DNA from: Gammaproteobacteria bacterium
GTDB taxonomy: Bacteria > Pseudomonadota > Gammaproteobacteria > HTCC5015
Assembly (NCBI GenBank): GCA_028284675.1
Contig: JANQRI010000016.1
Coordinates: forward strand, 1 to 58,440
Length of the DNA stretch: 58,440 bases
Direction: 5' to 3'
Positions 17,867 to 27,129 of the stretch are shown here, piece by piece (the stretch's first letter is position 1; every line of letters starts with the position of its first letter). The notes beneath the pieces are model-generated. The model ran no database searches. It saw only the letters and a program-made list of their open reading frames with translations, and was not told the origin of the DNA. A program made the translations under genes and the position numbers.

Positions 17867-17894
17867 GCCTGCCAGCATTTCACGCATGGCAGGC
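17867..17894. terminator. Hairpin between convergent genes
   Basis: An 8-bp perfect stem, GCCTGCCA/TGGCAGGC, with a 12-base loop lies between the GLUG gene and the convergent VOC gene. There is no T-tract on either side, so it is a weak terminator candidate. Confidence 0.3.
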
Positions 17895-18009
17895 TCCAAA
17901 AGCGCTCCGTAACGAATAATGCCTCCGGCCGATAAGAATTGTCTGCCCGTAAGTAAGCAGACCGGCCAGAGTGTCACTCATAATCACTATTAGCAATACA
18001 TAATCAAAG

Positions 18010-18363
18010 CTAAATGGATGTACATATACGCAACCTGTTGCCATCAGGGTCACTAACCTGCATCTCCCGGTTTCCCCAGGCCTTATTATGCGGTAGCGCA
18101 TCAACAGCCAACCCTTTATTCAGCAAACCCGCATACACCGCATCCACGTCCGGCACATACCAGTAAACACAGCCCGAGCCTGGGTACTCATCGGAATTGC
18201 TTAAATACAGGCGCACATCATCACAACTGATCTGCAGAAAAAAAGCCTCGGTGGTTTTATCATCCTGCCACTGCCAGTCCAATTTAAACCCCAGGTTATC
18301 GAGATAAAATAATTTGCTTTGATCAATATCAATTACTTTCAATACCGGAACAATACGCTGCAT
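18010..18363 (-). CDS. VOC-superfamily (glyoxalase/bleomycin-resistance fold) protein
   Basis: This 117-residue protein has the paired beta-alpha-beta-beta-beta layout of the VOC fold. MQRIVPVLKVIDIDQSKLFYLDNLGFKLDW is the first module. VYWYVPDVDAVYAGLLNKG and the closing MQVSDPDGNRLRICTS form the second. The usual metal ligands are only partly kept: the first strand has no histidine, and the final EF/RF position is arginine. It may therefore be a binding protein of the bleomycin-resistance type rather than an enzyme. It is divergent from sbcB with about 100 bases between them. The substrate is unknown. Confidence 0.8.
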   Translation of the reverse strand: MQRIVPVLKVIDIDQSKLFYLDNLGFKLDWQWQDDKTTEAFFLQISCDDVRLYLSNSDEYPGSGCVYWYVPDVDAVYAGLLNKGLAVDALPHNKAWGNREMQVSDPDGNRLRICTSI

Positions 18364-18462
18364 TTTCTATTAACCGCCCTTTGCACACAAAACAAAACAC
18401 CATTATTTTAACAAAACTGATATCATACCTGTATTCCTGTACCAAAACCGCAAACTTTCTGC

Positions 18463-19920
18463 ATGACTGAAACCACGTTCTATTGGCATGATTACGAAAC
18501 CTTTGGTGCCAACCCCGCTGTCGACCGGCCGGCTCAGTTTGCGGGCCTGCGCACTGATCAATCCTTTAATCCAATCGGCGAACCATTGGTTATCTATTGC
18601 AAACCCGGTAATGACGCACTTCCCGAGCCCGAAGCATGTCTGCTGACCGGTATCACACCACAACTTGCACTGGAGAAAGGAACCAACGAAGCCGGGTTTA
18701 TCCAAAAAATACATCATGAACTTGCAGCACCCGGTACCTGTGGTGTGGGCTACAACAGCCTGCGTTTTGACGATGAAGTCACACGTTACACACTTTATAG
18801 AAACTTTTTTGATCCCTATGCGCGCGAATGGCAACATGGCAATTCCCGCTGGGACATTATCGATATGCTTAGATTATGCTACGCGTTAAGACCGGAAGGT
18901 ATAGAGTGGCCATATCGTGATGATGGTAATCCAAGCTTTCGGCTCGAAGACATAAGTGAGGCGAACGGTATCAGCCATACACATGCACATGATGCGCTCT
19001 CCGATGTACATGCCACAATTGCGCTGGCAAAGCTGATAAAAACACAACAACCCCGACTGTTCGATTATTGTTTTGAACTAAGAAAAAAACATGAAGTACT
19101 TAAATTTATCAGCGCACATAACCATGAGCCGATAATACACACTTCTTCAAAGTTTCCGGCCGAGTATGGCTGCACAACACTGGTCACTCCAGTTGCTCCG
19201 CACCCGGTCAATAAAAATGGAATCATTGTCTACGATTTACGCTATCCACCGGATGAACTGCTGTCAATCAGCCCGGCCGAAATCAGGCAACGCCTGTTTA
19301 CCAAAACCGAGCAACTGCCCGACGGTCAGGACCGGATACATTTGAAAACAATACATATCAACAAATGCCCGGCACTGGCGCCTAAAAACACATTAACCGC
19401 TAAAGCAACCGAGCGCCTGCAACTCGATATGCCGGCCATTGATAAACACCTGCTACAGCTTAAACAAGCGGAAGGATTGGAAGATAAAATTCAAACCGTT
19501 TTCAAAGAAAGCTTTTTCGACCCCATCGATGACCCCGAGCAAAATCTATATGGTGGCTTTTTCAGTGACGGTGACCGCAGCAAAATTGAGGCCATCAGAA
19601 ACACCGCACCGGAAAAACTGGGCACACTGAATATGATTTTCGAAGACAAGCGGCTGCCCGAACTGTTTTTCCGTTACCGCGCCCGAAACTGGCCGGAAAC
19701 ACTGAGTCCCACCGAACTGAGCCACTGGGAAGAACTGCGCACTGAACGGTTGCATAACCCGAATGCCGGCATCACACCGGCAGAATTTGAAGCCAAACTG
19801 GAAACACTCGGCGGTGAACCCGGGCTTGGTGAACAGAAAATGACCATTCTGGAAGATCTGGCTGAATATGGCGCACTGATCAACAGCAAAATCGATCAGG
19901 AATTGGTTTCCTCAGACTGA
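18463..19920 (+). CDS. sbcB: Exodeoxyribonuclease I
   Basis: Exonuclease I degrades single-stranded DNA from the 3' end and works in recombination and mismatch repair. The protein has 485 residues, against 475 for E. coli. The DnaQ-like nuclease domain starts with FYWHDYETFGANP (first catalytic Asp and Glu). It continues with GYNSLRFDDEVTRYTLYRNF and closes with HAHDALSDVHATIALAKLI (last acidic residues). The SH3-like and helical C-terminal parts follow (LYGGFFSDGD, LFFRYRARNWPETL). Its 3' end overlaps the convergent small gene by 25 bases. Lhr follows on the same strand. Confidence 0.96.
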   Translation: MTETTFYWHDYETFGANPAVDRPAQFAGLRTDQSFNPIGEPLVIYCKPGNDALPEPEACLLTGITPQLALEKGTNEAGFIQKIHHELAAPGTCGVGYNSLRFDDEVTRYTLYRNFFDPYAREWQHGNSRWDIIDMLRLCYALRPEGIEWPYRDDGNPSFRLEDISEANGISHTHAHDALSDVHATIALAKLIKTQQPRLFDYCFELRKKHEVLKFISAHNHEPIIHTSSKFPAEYGCTTLVTPVAPHPVNKNGIIVYDLRYPPDELLSISPAEIRQRLFTKTEQLPDGQDRIHLKTIHINKCPALAPKNTLTAKATERLQLDMPAIDKHLLQLKQAEGLEDKIQTVFKESFFDPIDDPEQNLYGGFFSDGDRSKIEAIRNTAPEKLGTLNMIFEDKRLPELFFRYRARNWPETLSPTELSHWEELRTERLHNPNAGITPAEFEAKLETLGGEPGLGEQKMTILEDLAEYGALINSKIDQELVSSD

Positions 19921-20237
19921 TAGTGATCAATTGCCTGACGCAGCATCCCGGATAACTCCTCGGCTTCATCGACACTCAGTGTAATCGGAATCAATCGCAT
20001 ACCGAAACCACTTGGCTGGCGTAATTCAAGCCCGACATATGCCGCTTTAGGCAAACGTGTTTCCACCACATGCACTTTCAATCTAGATTTTTGTTTGCGC
20101 GGCTCGGTGGGATTTTCGGCAATAAATGTTTTTATAATGCGCCCGCCCATCATCCAGCGTTTGCCCCGTTTAATCAACACCGCAGATAGTATCAGCAGTA
20201 AAAGCGCGATAATCGATACAAAAATAATCAGTTCCAT
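19896..20237 (-). CDS. Small membrane-anchored protein of unknown function
   Basis: The ATG at 20237 is chosen, with GGGTGA eight bases upstream; an in-frame GTG four codons earlier is the alternative. The 113 residues start with one transmembrane segment (MELIIFVSIIALLLLILSAV) followed by the basic KRGKRWMMGGR, so the C-terminal part should face the cytoplasm. That soluble part (LKVHVVETRLPKAAYVGLELRQP, PITLSVDEAEELSGMLRQAI) looks conserved, but I cannot name it. It converges on sbcB and overlaps its 3' end by 25 bases. Confidence 0.7.
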   Translation of the reverse strand: MELIIFVSIIALLLLILSAVLIKRGKRWMMGGRIIKTFIAENPTEPRKQKSRLKVHVVETRLPKAAYVGLELRQPSGFGMRLIPITLSVDEAEELSGMLRQAIDHYQSEETNS

Positions 20238-20345
20238 AAAAACATTCACCCGTTACCTGAAGCAAATAAGTGTAACATGGATACCGCCCGGCCCGACAAA
20301 CAGCAGTATCAACACATTTAAATAATCGGCTAAAATAAGCAGATC

Positions 20346-23300
20346 ATGCTCGAACTATTTCATCCTGCAATAAACAACTGGTTCAAAGCCACTTTCAGGG
20401 AACCAACACCGGCTCAGCAGAGAGCCTGGCCCGCAATCAGGCAACATCGGCATACCCTGATCGCCGCCCCGACCGGCAGCGGGAAAACGCTTGCCGCATT
20501 TATGACTGCAATCGATGAGCTTGTACAAGCAGGCTTACAGCAGAAGCTGCAGGACGAAACGTATGTGCTGTACATATCCCCGCTAAAAGCACTGTCTAAC
20601 GACATTCAAAAAAACCTGCAACTGCCATTACAGGCTATTGCGGACGAATTAAATCACCTGCAGCTGCCCAGTGTTGATATCCGTGCAGTGGTGCGCACCG
20701 GCGATACGCCGGCGGCAGAGCGGCTAAAAATGCGGAAACAACCCCCGCATATACTGGTCACCACCCCGGAGTCACTGTTTATACTGCTAACCAGCAATGG
20801 TGGCCGGCAAATGCTAAAAACCGTGCGCACAGTGATTGTCGATGAGATTCATGCACTGGCCGGTAACAAGCGCGGCGCACATCTGAGCCTGTCACTGGAG
20901 CGCCTGCAGGCACTGGTGGAACAACATCATGGGAGTCTGGCAGACCGCCCGCTGATTCGAATCGGCCTGTCAGCGACACAAAAACCGATAGAAACGGTTG
21001 CCCGATTTCTGGTCGGTAACCGTAATGAGCCATGCACAATTGTCGATAGCGGATCCGTACGCAAACGTGATCTTGCGATAACCGTCCCCGGCTCACCGCT
21101 GGCGGCGGTTATGGCCACAGAAGTGTGGCAGGAAGTATACGACCGTCTGGCAGAACTCATTACAGAACACCGCACAACCCTGATATTTGTAAACAACCGC
21201 AGACTGGCCGAGCGTGCCGCACGTTATCTGGCCGAACGCATCGGTGAAAATAATGTTACTGCACACCATGGCAGCCTGGCGCGTGAACACCGCTTGCAGG
21301 CCGAACAACGCCTGAAACACGGTGAGCTTAAAGCAATGGTCGCAACATCATCACTGGAACTCGGTATCGATATCGGTGATATCGATCTGGTCTGCCAGAT
21401 CGGTTCACCGCGTTCAATTTCAGCCTTTTTACAACGCGTCGGCCGCTCCGGGCATGCAGTTACCGGCCTGCCCAAAGGCCGTTTATTCCCAACCACCCGC
21501 GATGACCTCGCCGAATGCGCCGCATTGCTGGATGCTGTACGCCGACAGGAACTTGATACGCTTACATTACCGGACATGCCGCTGGATGTGCTGGCACAAC
21601 AGATCATTGCCGAGGTATCTGGACGGGAATGGCATGAGGAAGATCTGTACCAACAAATTCGACAAGCTTATCCGTACCACGAACTGACTTATGAGCGCTT
21701 TGATGAATTGCTGACAATGCTGGCCGAGGGCTTCTCAACCCGCCGCGGACGCCGCAGTGCATATCTTTACCGTGATGCTGTAAACAAATTACTGCGCGCA
21801 CGAAAAGGCGCGGCTTTAACTGCGGTTACAAACGCAGGCGCCATTCCGGACCAGTTCGACTATGATGTCATACTGGAACCACAGGGCGAATTTATCGGTA
21901 CGCTCAATGAAGACTTCGCATTTGAAAGTCTGCCCGGCGATATTTTTCAGCTAGGCAACACTTCTTATCGAATATTGCGTGTTGAACGCGGGATCGTGCG
22001 AGTTGAAGATGCATACGGACAACCGCCGAATATCCCATTCTGGTTCGGTGAAGCACCGGGTCGCAGCAATGAACTGAGCCATGCAGTATCGCGCCTGCGC
22101 GAAGAAATCAACCGGCAACTCGAACAAAACGGCACAGATAAAACCGCAGAGTGGCTGGTGAATGAGATTGGCATCGCCGGTCAGGCGGCGGTCCAGCTGG
22201 CGGAATACTTTGCGGCGACAAAAGCGGCGCTGCAAATAATTCCAACCCAGCAACTGATCGTCTTCGAACGCTTTTTCGATGAAGCCGGTGATCAACATAT
22301 TGTTATCCACTCGCCCTATGGATCCCGAATCAATCGTGCCTGGGGCCTGGCTTTACGTAAACGATTTTGCCGCAAGTTTAACTTCGAATTACAGGCTGCT
22401 GCGCTGGAAGACAGCATTGTCATTTCCCTGGGAGCCACCCACAGCTTCCCGCTTGATGAAGTAAAAAACTATGTAAAGTCTGAAAACGTGCGTGAAGTTG
22501 TCACACAAGCGATGCTCCCGGTGCCATTGTTTATGACGCGCTGGCGCTGGGCTGCAAGTATCGCGCTGGCGATCAAGCGCAACCGTAACGGCAGGCGTGT
22601 ACCGGCACAATTTCAACGCATGGATGCTGAGGACCTGATTTCGGTCGTGTTTCCCGACCAGCTTGCCTGTCAGGACAATATCGTTGGAGCCCGTGAAATA
22701 CCCGACCACCCATTGGTCAATCAGACAATTGCCGACTGTATGACCGATGCGATGGACATCGAAGGCCTTGAAAAGATCTTACAGCAAACCGAAAAAGGCG
22801 AAATCAAAATCATTAGCTGTGACCTTGGCGGCCCGTCACCACTGGCACAGGAAATTCTAACCGCCCGTCCATATGCATTCCTGGATGATGCACCGGCAGA
22901 GGAACGCCGCACCCAGGCAGTGGCTGCACGCAACTTCACTAACCCTGCAGATGCGGCAAAACTGGCCACGCTGGACCCCAGCGCAATCACAAAAGTGCGT
23001 GATGAAGCCTGGCCAAATTTCAGCAACCCTGATGAATTACATGATGCATTGATGCTGCTGGGATTTCTGACTAAAGCCGAAGTCGCAACAGATACCGAGC
23101 CGCATATCACAGTACTCACACAACAGGCACGCGCAACCTGTATCGCAGTCGATGCAGATCATGAATTTTGGGTCTGTGCGGAAAAACTTCCATTGTGGCT
23201 GGCATTGTTTCCCGACGCTCAGCTGCACCCACTTATCCAGGCGGCCGGCTCCGCCGCGAAAAGAAACTGGAGCCGGGAAGAGGCTTTGGTGGAGATACTC

Positions 23301-24707
23301 AGAGGCCGGCTGGAATGTCTGGGACCCACTAAAGAAACAACACTCGCAAATACTCTTGGGCTCACTCTGGCAGAAACCCAGGCGGCACTGCACACACTGG
23401 AGCAGCAAGGCTCAATCATGCAGGGATATTTTTCAGCGCCTGACGGACCACTGGAGTGGTGTGAACGTGGATTACTGGCCCGTATTCACCGTTACACACA
23501 ACGCAACCTGCGCGATGAAATCAAACCGGTCTCACTGACCGCTTTTATGCGTTTCCTGTTTGAATGGCATAACATAACTCCCGACCGGCCTGCAGGTGAG
23601 AATGCACTGATTAATACACTTCAGAAGCTGGAAGGATTTAATATTGCCGCATCCGCGTGGGAGACTGATATTCTACCGGCCCGACTGGCAATGTACTCTG
23701 CCGAGAGTGTCGATAAACTCTGCACCAGCGGACGCTATATCTGGATACACTTTCCGCAAGGCACACAAAAAAACGCCGCACCGTTTCGAAACACTCCGGT
23801 TACACTGCTCGCACGCAACCACCGCCAACTTTGGCTGACATTAATTGAAGACCGGCATGATGCGATACAACTATCATCTGCAGCTCAGCAAACGCTCAAT
23901 GCATTGGAAAAACTGGGAGCTTCTTTTTTTATCGATCTGGTGCAGGAAACCAGGCTGCTGCGCACACAGGTTGAAAAAGCCCTGGCTGAACTTGCCGCAC
24001 AGGGTCTGGTGAATGCGGACACATTTGCCGGCCTGCGCGCATTGATTACCCCGGCGGGCAAACGTAACAATCGCCGGCATAGCCGCAGAACCCGGCCATC
24101 GTTACGCACTGATATGATGGATAATGCCGGGCGCTGGAACTTGTTACGGCAAACCCGAACCAAACCGGCTGAATCGCAAAATGAATATCGCTGGCTCAGC
24201 CAGCCTTATGAAACACTCGAGCATATCGCTAAAACCCTGTTACTACGTTACGGTGTAATCTTCAGAAAACTGTTAATTCGAGAAAATCTGTTACCGCCCT
24301 GGCGGGAACTTTTATATGTATTGCGGCGCCTCGAAGCTCAGGGCCAGATTCGTGGAGGACGGTTTATTGATGGTTGCGGAGGTGAACAATTCGCATTACC
24401 TGAAGCAGTTGGCCTACTGCGCAAACAACGCGATAACGATCAGCCGGGCTTATTGACAGTAATCTCGGCAGTCGACCCGCTGAATCTGACCGGCACAATA
24501 TTGCCGGGACAGCGGATTGCGGCAATTCCTTCCAACCGCCTGCTGTTTCGTGATGGCGTATTGCTCGGCTGGCAAACCGGTAAAACCGTGCACTTTAATG
24601 AGGCTTTATCCGAAGAACAGGCCTGGCAGGCACGCAATCTGTTGATAAAAAGCACTCGCCCGCTCAATTACGTTAGCCGCATAGAAAAATCAGATTCACC
24701 ACATTGA
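20346..24707 (+). CDS. lhr: Lhr-type large ATP-dependent helicase
   Basis: Lhr is a very large superfamily-2 helicase linked to DNA repair. The protein has 1453 residues, close to E. coli Lhr (about 1540). Motif Q/I are FREPTPAQQRAWPAI and APTGSGKTLAAF (residue about 40). Motif II is VDEIHAL near residue 163 and motif III GLSAT. The second RecA domain has VATSSLELGIDIGDIDLV and QRVGRSGH. The Lhr-specific region follows (ILEPQGEFIGTLNEDFAFE, PFWFGEAPGRS), and then a long C-terminal extension with winged-helix-like segments as in full-length Lhr. The ribosome site is weak. Its position next to sbcB is consistent with repair. Confidence 0.95.
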   Translation: MLELFHPAINNWFKATFREPTPAQQRAWPAIRQHRHTLIAAPTGSGKTLAAFMTAIDELVQAGLQQKLQDETYVLYISPLKALSNDIQKNLQLPLQAIADELNHLQLPSVDIRAVVRTGDTPAAERLKMRKQPPHILVTTPESLFILLTSNGGRQMLKTVRTVIVDEIHALAGNKRGAHLSLSLERLQALVEQHHGSLADRPLIRIGLSATQKPIETVARFLVGNRNEPCTIVDSGSVRKRDLAITVPGSPLAAVMATEVWQEVYDRLAELITEHRTTLIFVNNRRLAERAARYLAERIGENNVTAHHGSLAREHRLQAEQRLKHGELKAMVATSSLELGIDIGDIDLVCQIGSPRSISAFLQRVGRSGHAVTGLPKGRLFPTTRDDLAECAALLDAVRRQELDTLTLPDMPLDVLAQQIIAEVSGREWHEEDLYQQIRQAYPYHELTYERFDELLTMLAEGFSTRRGRRSAYLYRDAVNKLLRARKGAALTAVTNAGAIPDQFDYDVILEPQGEFIGTLNEDFAFESLPGDIFQLGNTSYRILRVERGIVRVEDAYGQPPNIPFWFGEAPGRSNELSHAVSRLREEINRQLEQNGTDKTAEWLVNEIGIAGQAAVQLAEYFAATKAALQIIPTQQLIVFERFFDEAGDQHIVIHSPYGSRINRAWGLALRKRFCRKFNFELQAAALEDSIVISLGATHSFPLDEVKNYVKSENVREVVTQAMLPVPLFMTRWRWAASIALAIKRNRNGRRVPAQFQRMDAEDLISVVFPDQLACQDNIVGAREIPDHPLVNQTIADCMTDAMDIEGLEKILQQTEKGEIKIISCDLGGPSPLAQEILTARPYAFLDDAPAEERRTQAVAARNFTNPADAAKLATLDPSAITKVRDEAWPNFSNPDELHDALMLLGFLTKAEVATDTEPHITVLTQQARATCIAVDADHEFWVCAEKLPLWLALFPDAQLHPLIQAAGSAAKRNWSREEALVEILRGRLECLGPTKETTLANTLGLTLAETQAALHTLEQQGSIMQGYFSAPDGPLEWCERGLLARIHRYTQRNLRDEIKPVSLTAFMRFLFEWHNITPDRPAGENALINTLQKLEGFNIAASAWETDILPARLAMYSAESVDKLCTSGRYIWIHFPQGTQKNAAPFRNTPVTLLARNHRQLWLTLIEDRHDAIQLSSAAQQTLNALEKLGASFFIDLVQETRLLRTQVEKALAELAAQGLVNADTFAGLRALITPAGKRNNRRHSRRTRPSLRTDMMDNAGRWNLLRQTRTKPAESQNEYRWLSQPYETLEHIAKTLLLRYGVIFRKLLIRENLLPPWRELLYVLRRLEAQGQIRGGRFIDGCGGEQFALPEAVGLLRKQRDNDQPGLLTVISAVDPLNLTGTILPGQRIAAIPSNRLLFRDGVLLGWQTGKTVHFNEALSEEQAWQARNLLIKSTRPLNYVSRIEKSDSPH

Positions 24708-25147
24708 GCAATTACTGGACAAAGTATAACGGTCAAAAAACCGTCAATATTCAAGCATTTCGCAATTTTAATACAGATAAAAAACAACGCTGTATTGGAG
24801 TTATTCCAGTTTTCCTACCCGCTTAACAGAATAATCGATACAAAACAGTCAAATTACCGTCGACACGTATCTATTTGGATATTTCCGCAGATAATGCTGT
24901 CAAACCAACTATAACCAAGCTTCAGAATATCAGAGAAAGAAACGATATAATTTGTATAGTCGTTAACCGGTTAGAAGGCGACCGGCAATATTTCATTTAT
25001 CTAATTTACCGATTGGCATGCAGATTGCATTTCGTTAGATAAGGATAGGCATTCACTCACAAGAGTAGACATAAAGGACAGACAGTAACTCAAGACCTGT
25101 TGCGAGTGTAAAACTGAAATCACATCTGGCCACAAGGGGACATAACA
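24708..25147. other. Control region between lhr and prkA
   Basis: These 440 bases hold no gene. After lhr there are two weak hairpins: ACGGT/ACCGT at 24729-24744, and AATACAG/CTGTATT at 24770-24776/24790-24796. Neither has a U-tract. TAACCGGTTA, a perfect 10-bp palindrome, sits at 24964-24973, about 75 bases before the start predicted by the sigma-54 promoter at 25013-25030. A leader of about 108 bases then runs to prkA, ending in the ribosome site AAGGGG. Confidence 0.55.
25013..25030 (+). promoter_or_regulatory. Sigma-54 promoter of the prkA operon
   Basis: TTGGCATGCAGATTGCAT carries the -24 GG and -12 GC with exact 12-position spacing and a full TTGCAT element. Predicted transcription start is near 25040. 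In E. coli the homologous yeaGH genes are known to respond to NtrC/sigma-54 and RpoS, so the location agrees with established regulation. Confidence 0.82.
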
Positions 25148-27070
25148 ATGACGATTTTTAGCCACTTCCAGGCTCGCTACGAAGACGCTAAAGAGGAAGA
25201 ATACTCTTTACAGGAATATCTGGAGCTTTGCAAAACAGATACAAGTGCATACGCAAGCGCCGCTGAACGCATGTTGATGTCAATCGGCGAACCAAAAATG
25301 GTTGACACCCGTCACGACCAACGCTTAAGCAGAATTTTCTCAAACAAAGTCATAAAAATTTATCCGGCTTTCAAAGACTTTTATGGAATGGAAGAGACCA
25401 TAGAAAATATCGTCTCTTACTTTCGTCATGCCGCACAGGGGCTTGAAGAGAAAAAACAAATACTCTATCTGCTCGGCCCGGTGGGTGGCGGTAAATCATC
25501 TTTGGCTGAACAGTTAAAACGCCTGATGCAGGAGCACCCCATTTATGCCATTAAAGGCTCCCCGATCAATGAGTCCCCCCTCAGCCTGTTTTCGCTCGCC
25601 GAAGATGCCGGCATTCTGGAAGATGACTACAACATACCGCAAAGATATCTAAGCGGCATCATGTCTCCGTGGGCAATCAAAAGATTGCATGAATACAATG
25701 GTGATATTACAAAATTCAAAGTGGTCAAACTAAAACCTTCAGTACTTGAGCAGGTCGCTATTGCCAAAACCGAACCGGGTGATGAAAACAACCAGGATAT
25801 TTCTTCACTTACCGGTAAAGTCGATATCCGCATGTTGGAACGCTTCTCCCAAAACGACCCCGATGCCTATTCATTCTCAGGCGGACTTTGCAAAGCCAAC
25901 CAGGGGCTGCTTGAGTTCGTTGAAATGTTTAAAGCACCGATAAAAGTATTGCACCCATTGCTGACCGCGACCCAGGAAGGCAATTACATGGGCACCGAAG
26001 GTCTGTCGGCTATTCCGTTTGACGGGGTAATTCTTGCACATTCAAACGAATCCGAGTGGCTGGCTTTTAAAAACAACCGGAACAACGAAGCGTTTCTTGA
26101 CCGCATCAATATTGTCACCGTGCCTTATTGTTTACGCGTATCCGAAGAAATCAAAATTTACGACAAGTTACTGCAGAACAGCTCCCTGGCCAAAGCCCCT
26201 TGTGCGCCCGACACCTTAAAAATGATGGCAGAGTTTTCGGTACTGTCGCGACTAAAAGAACCTGAAAACTCAGGCATCGAATCCAAAATGCGGATTTATG
26301 ACGGCGAAAACCTTAAAGATGTGGACCCAAAAGCCAAGTCTTACCAGGAATACCGTGATTATGCCGGGGTTGACGAAGGCATGAACGGTTTATCCACCCG
26401 CTTCGCTTTCAAAATACTCTCCAAAGTATTCAATCACGACCACACCGAAATCGCGGCCAACCCGGTGCATCTGTTATATGTATTGGAGCAGCAGGTCGAA
26501 AAAGAACAGTTTCCACAAGAACTACGGGACCGTTATATTTCCTATATAAAAGGTGTGCTCGCAAAAAATTATGCCGAGTTTATCGGCAAAGAAATCCAGA
26601 CAGCTTATTTGGAATCATATTCCGAATACGGTCAAAACATTTTCGACCGGTATGTAACCTATGCTGACTTCTGGATACAGGATGAGGAATACCGCGATCC
26701 GGATACCGGTGAGATATTCGACAGGTCAGCACTGAATGAAGAGCTGGAAAAAATCGAGAAACCGGCCAGTATCAGCAACCCTAAAGATTTTCGTAACGAA
26801 ATCGTCAATTTCGTGCTCCGCGCAAAAGCAAAAAACGGCGGCAAAAACCCGAATTGGACCAGTTACGAGAAGCTCCGTGAAGTCATAGAGAAGAAAATGT
26901 TCTCCAGTACAGAGGATCTTCTACCGGTTATCTCGTTTAATGCCAAAGCATCGGCCGAAGACAAGAAAAAACACCAGGACTTTGTTATGCGCATGATGGA
27001 TAAAGGCTATACAGAGAAACAGGTTCGCCTGCTGTCCGAATGGTACTTGCGCGTACGCAAAGCTTCATAA
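25148..27070 (+). CDS. prkA: PrkA-family serine protein kinase (YeaG)
   Basis: PrkA/YeaG is an AAA-ATPase-like protein kinase used in stationary-phase and nitrogen-stress responses. The 640 residues match E. coli YeaG (644). The N-terminus IFSHFQARYEDAKEEEYSLQEYL is typical. The P-loop is GPVGGGKSS near residue 110. The mid-protein segment FSGGLCKANQGLLEFVEMFKAP and TEGLSAIPFDGVILAHSNESEW follow the family. The C-terminal PrkA domain has VDEGMNGLSTRFAFKILSKVFN and YADFWIQDEEYRDPDTGE. AAGGGG precedes the ATG. It is the first gene after the sigma-54 promoter and is followed by yeaH and spoVR. Confidence 0.97.
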   Translation: MTIFSHFQARYEDAKEEEYSLQEYLELCKTDTSAYASAAERMLMSIGEPKMVDTRHDQRLSRIFSNKVIKIYPAFKDFYGMEETIENIVSYFRHAAQGLEEKKQILYLLGPVGGGKSSLAEQLKRLMQEHPIYAIKGSPINESPLSLFSLAEDAGILEDDYNIPQRYLSGIMSPWAIKRLHEYNGDITKFKVVKLKPSVLEQVAIAKTEPGDENNQDISSLTGKVDIRMLERFSQNDPDAYSFSGGLCKANQGLLEFVEMFKAPIKVLHPLLTATQEGNYMGTEGLSAIPFDGVILAHSNESEWLAFKNNRNNEAFLDRINIVTVPYCLRVSEEIKIYDKLLQNSSLAKAPCAPDTLKMMAEFSVLSRLKEPENSGIESKMRIYDGENLKDVDPKAKSYQEYRDYAGVDEGMNGLSTRFAFKILSKVFNHDHTEIAANPVHLLYVLEQQVEKEQFPQELRDRYISYIKGVLAKNYAEFIGKEIQTAYLESYSEYGQNIFDRYVTYADFWIQDEEYRDPDTGEIFDRSALNEELEKIEKPASISNPKDFRNEIVNFVLRAKAKNGGKNPNWTSYEKLREVIEKKMFSSTEDLLPVISFNAKASAEDKKKHQDFVMRMMDKGYTEKQVRLLSEWYLRVRKAS

Positions 27071-27129
27071 TACCCGGCAGCGATAAATAGAAGCAGGCTA
27101 CGGCAAATGTAAAACAATAAAATCACTCT

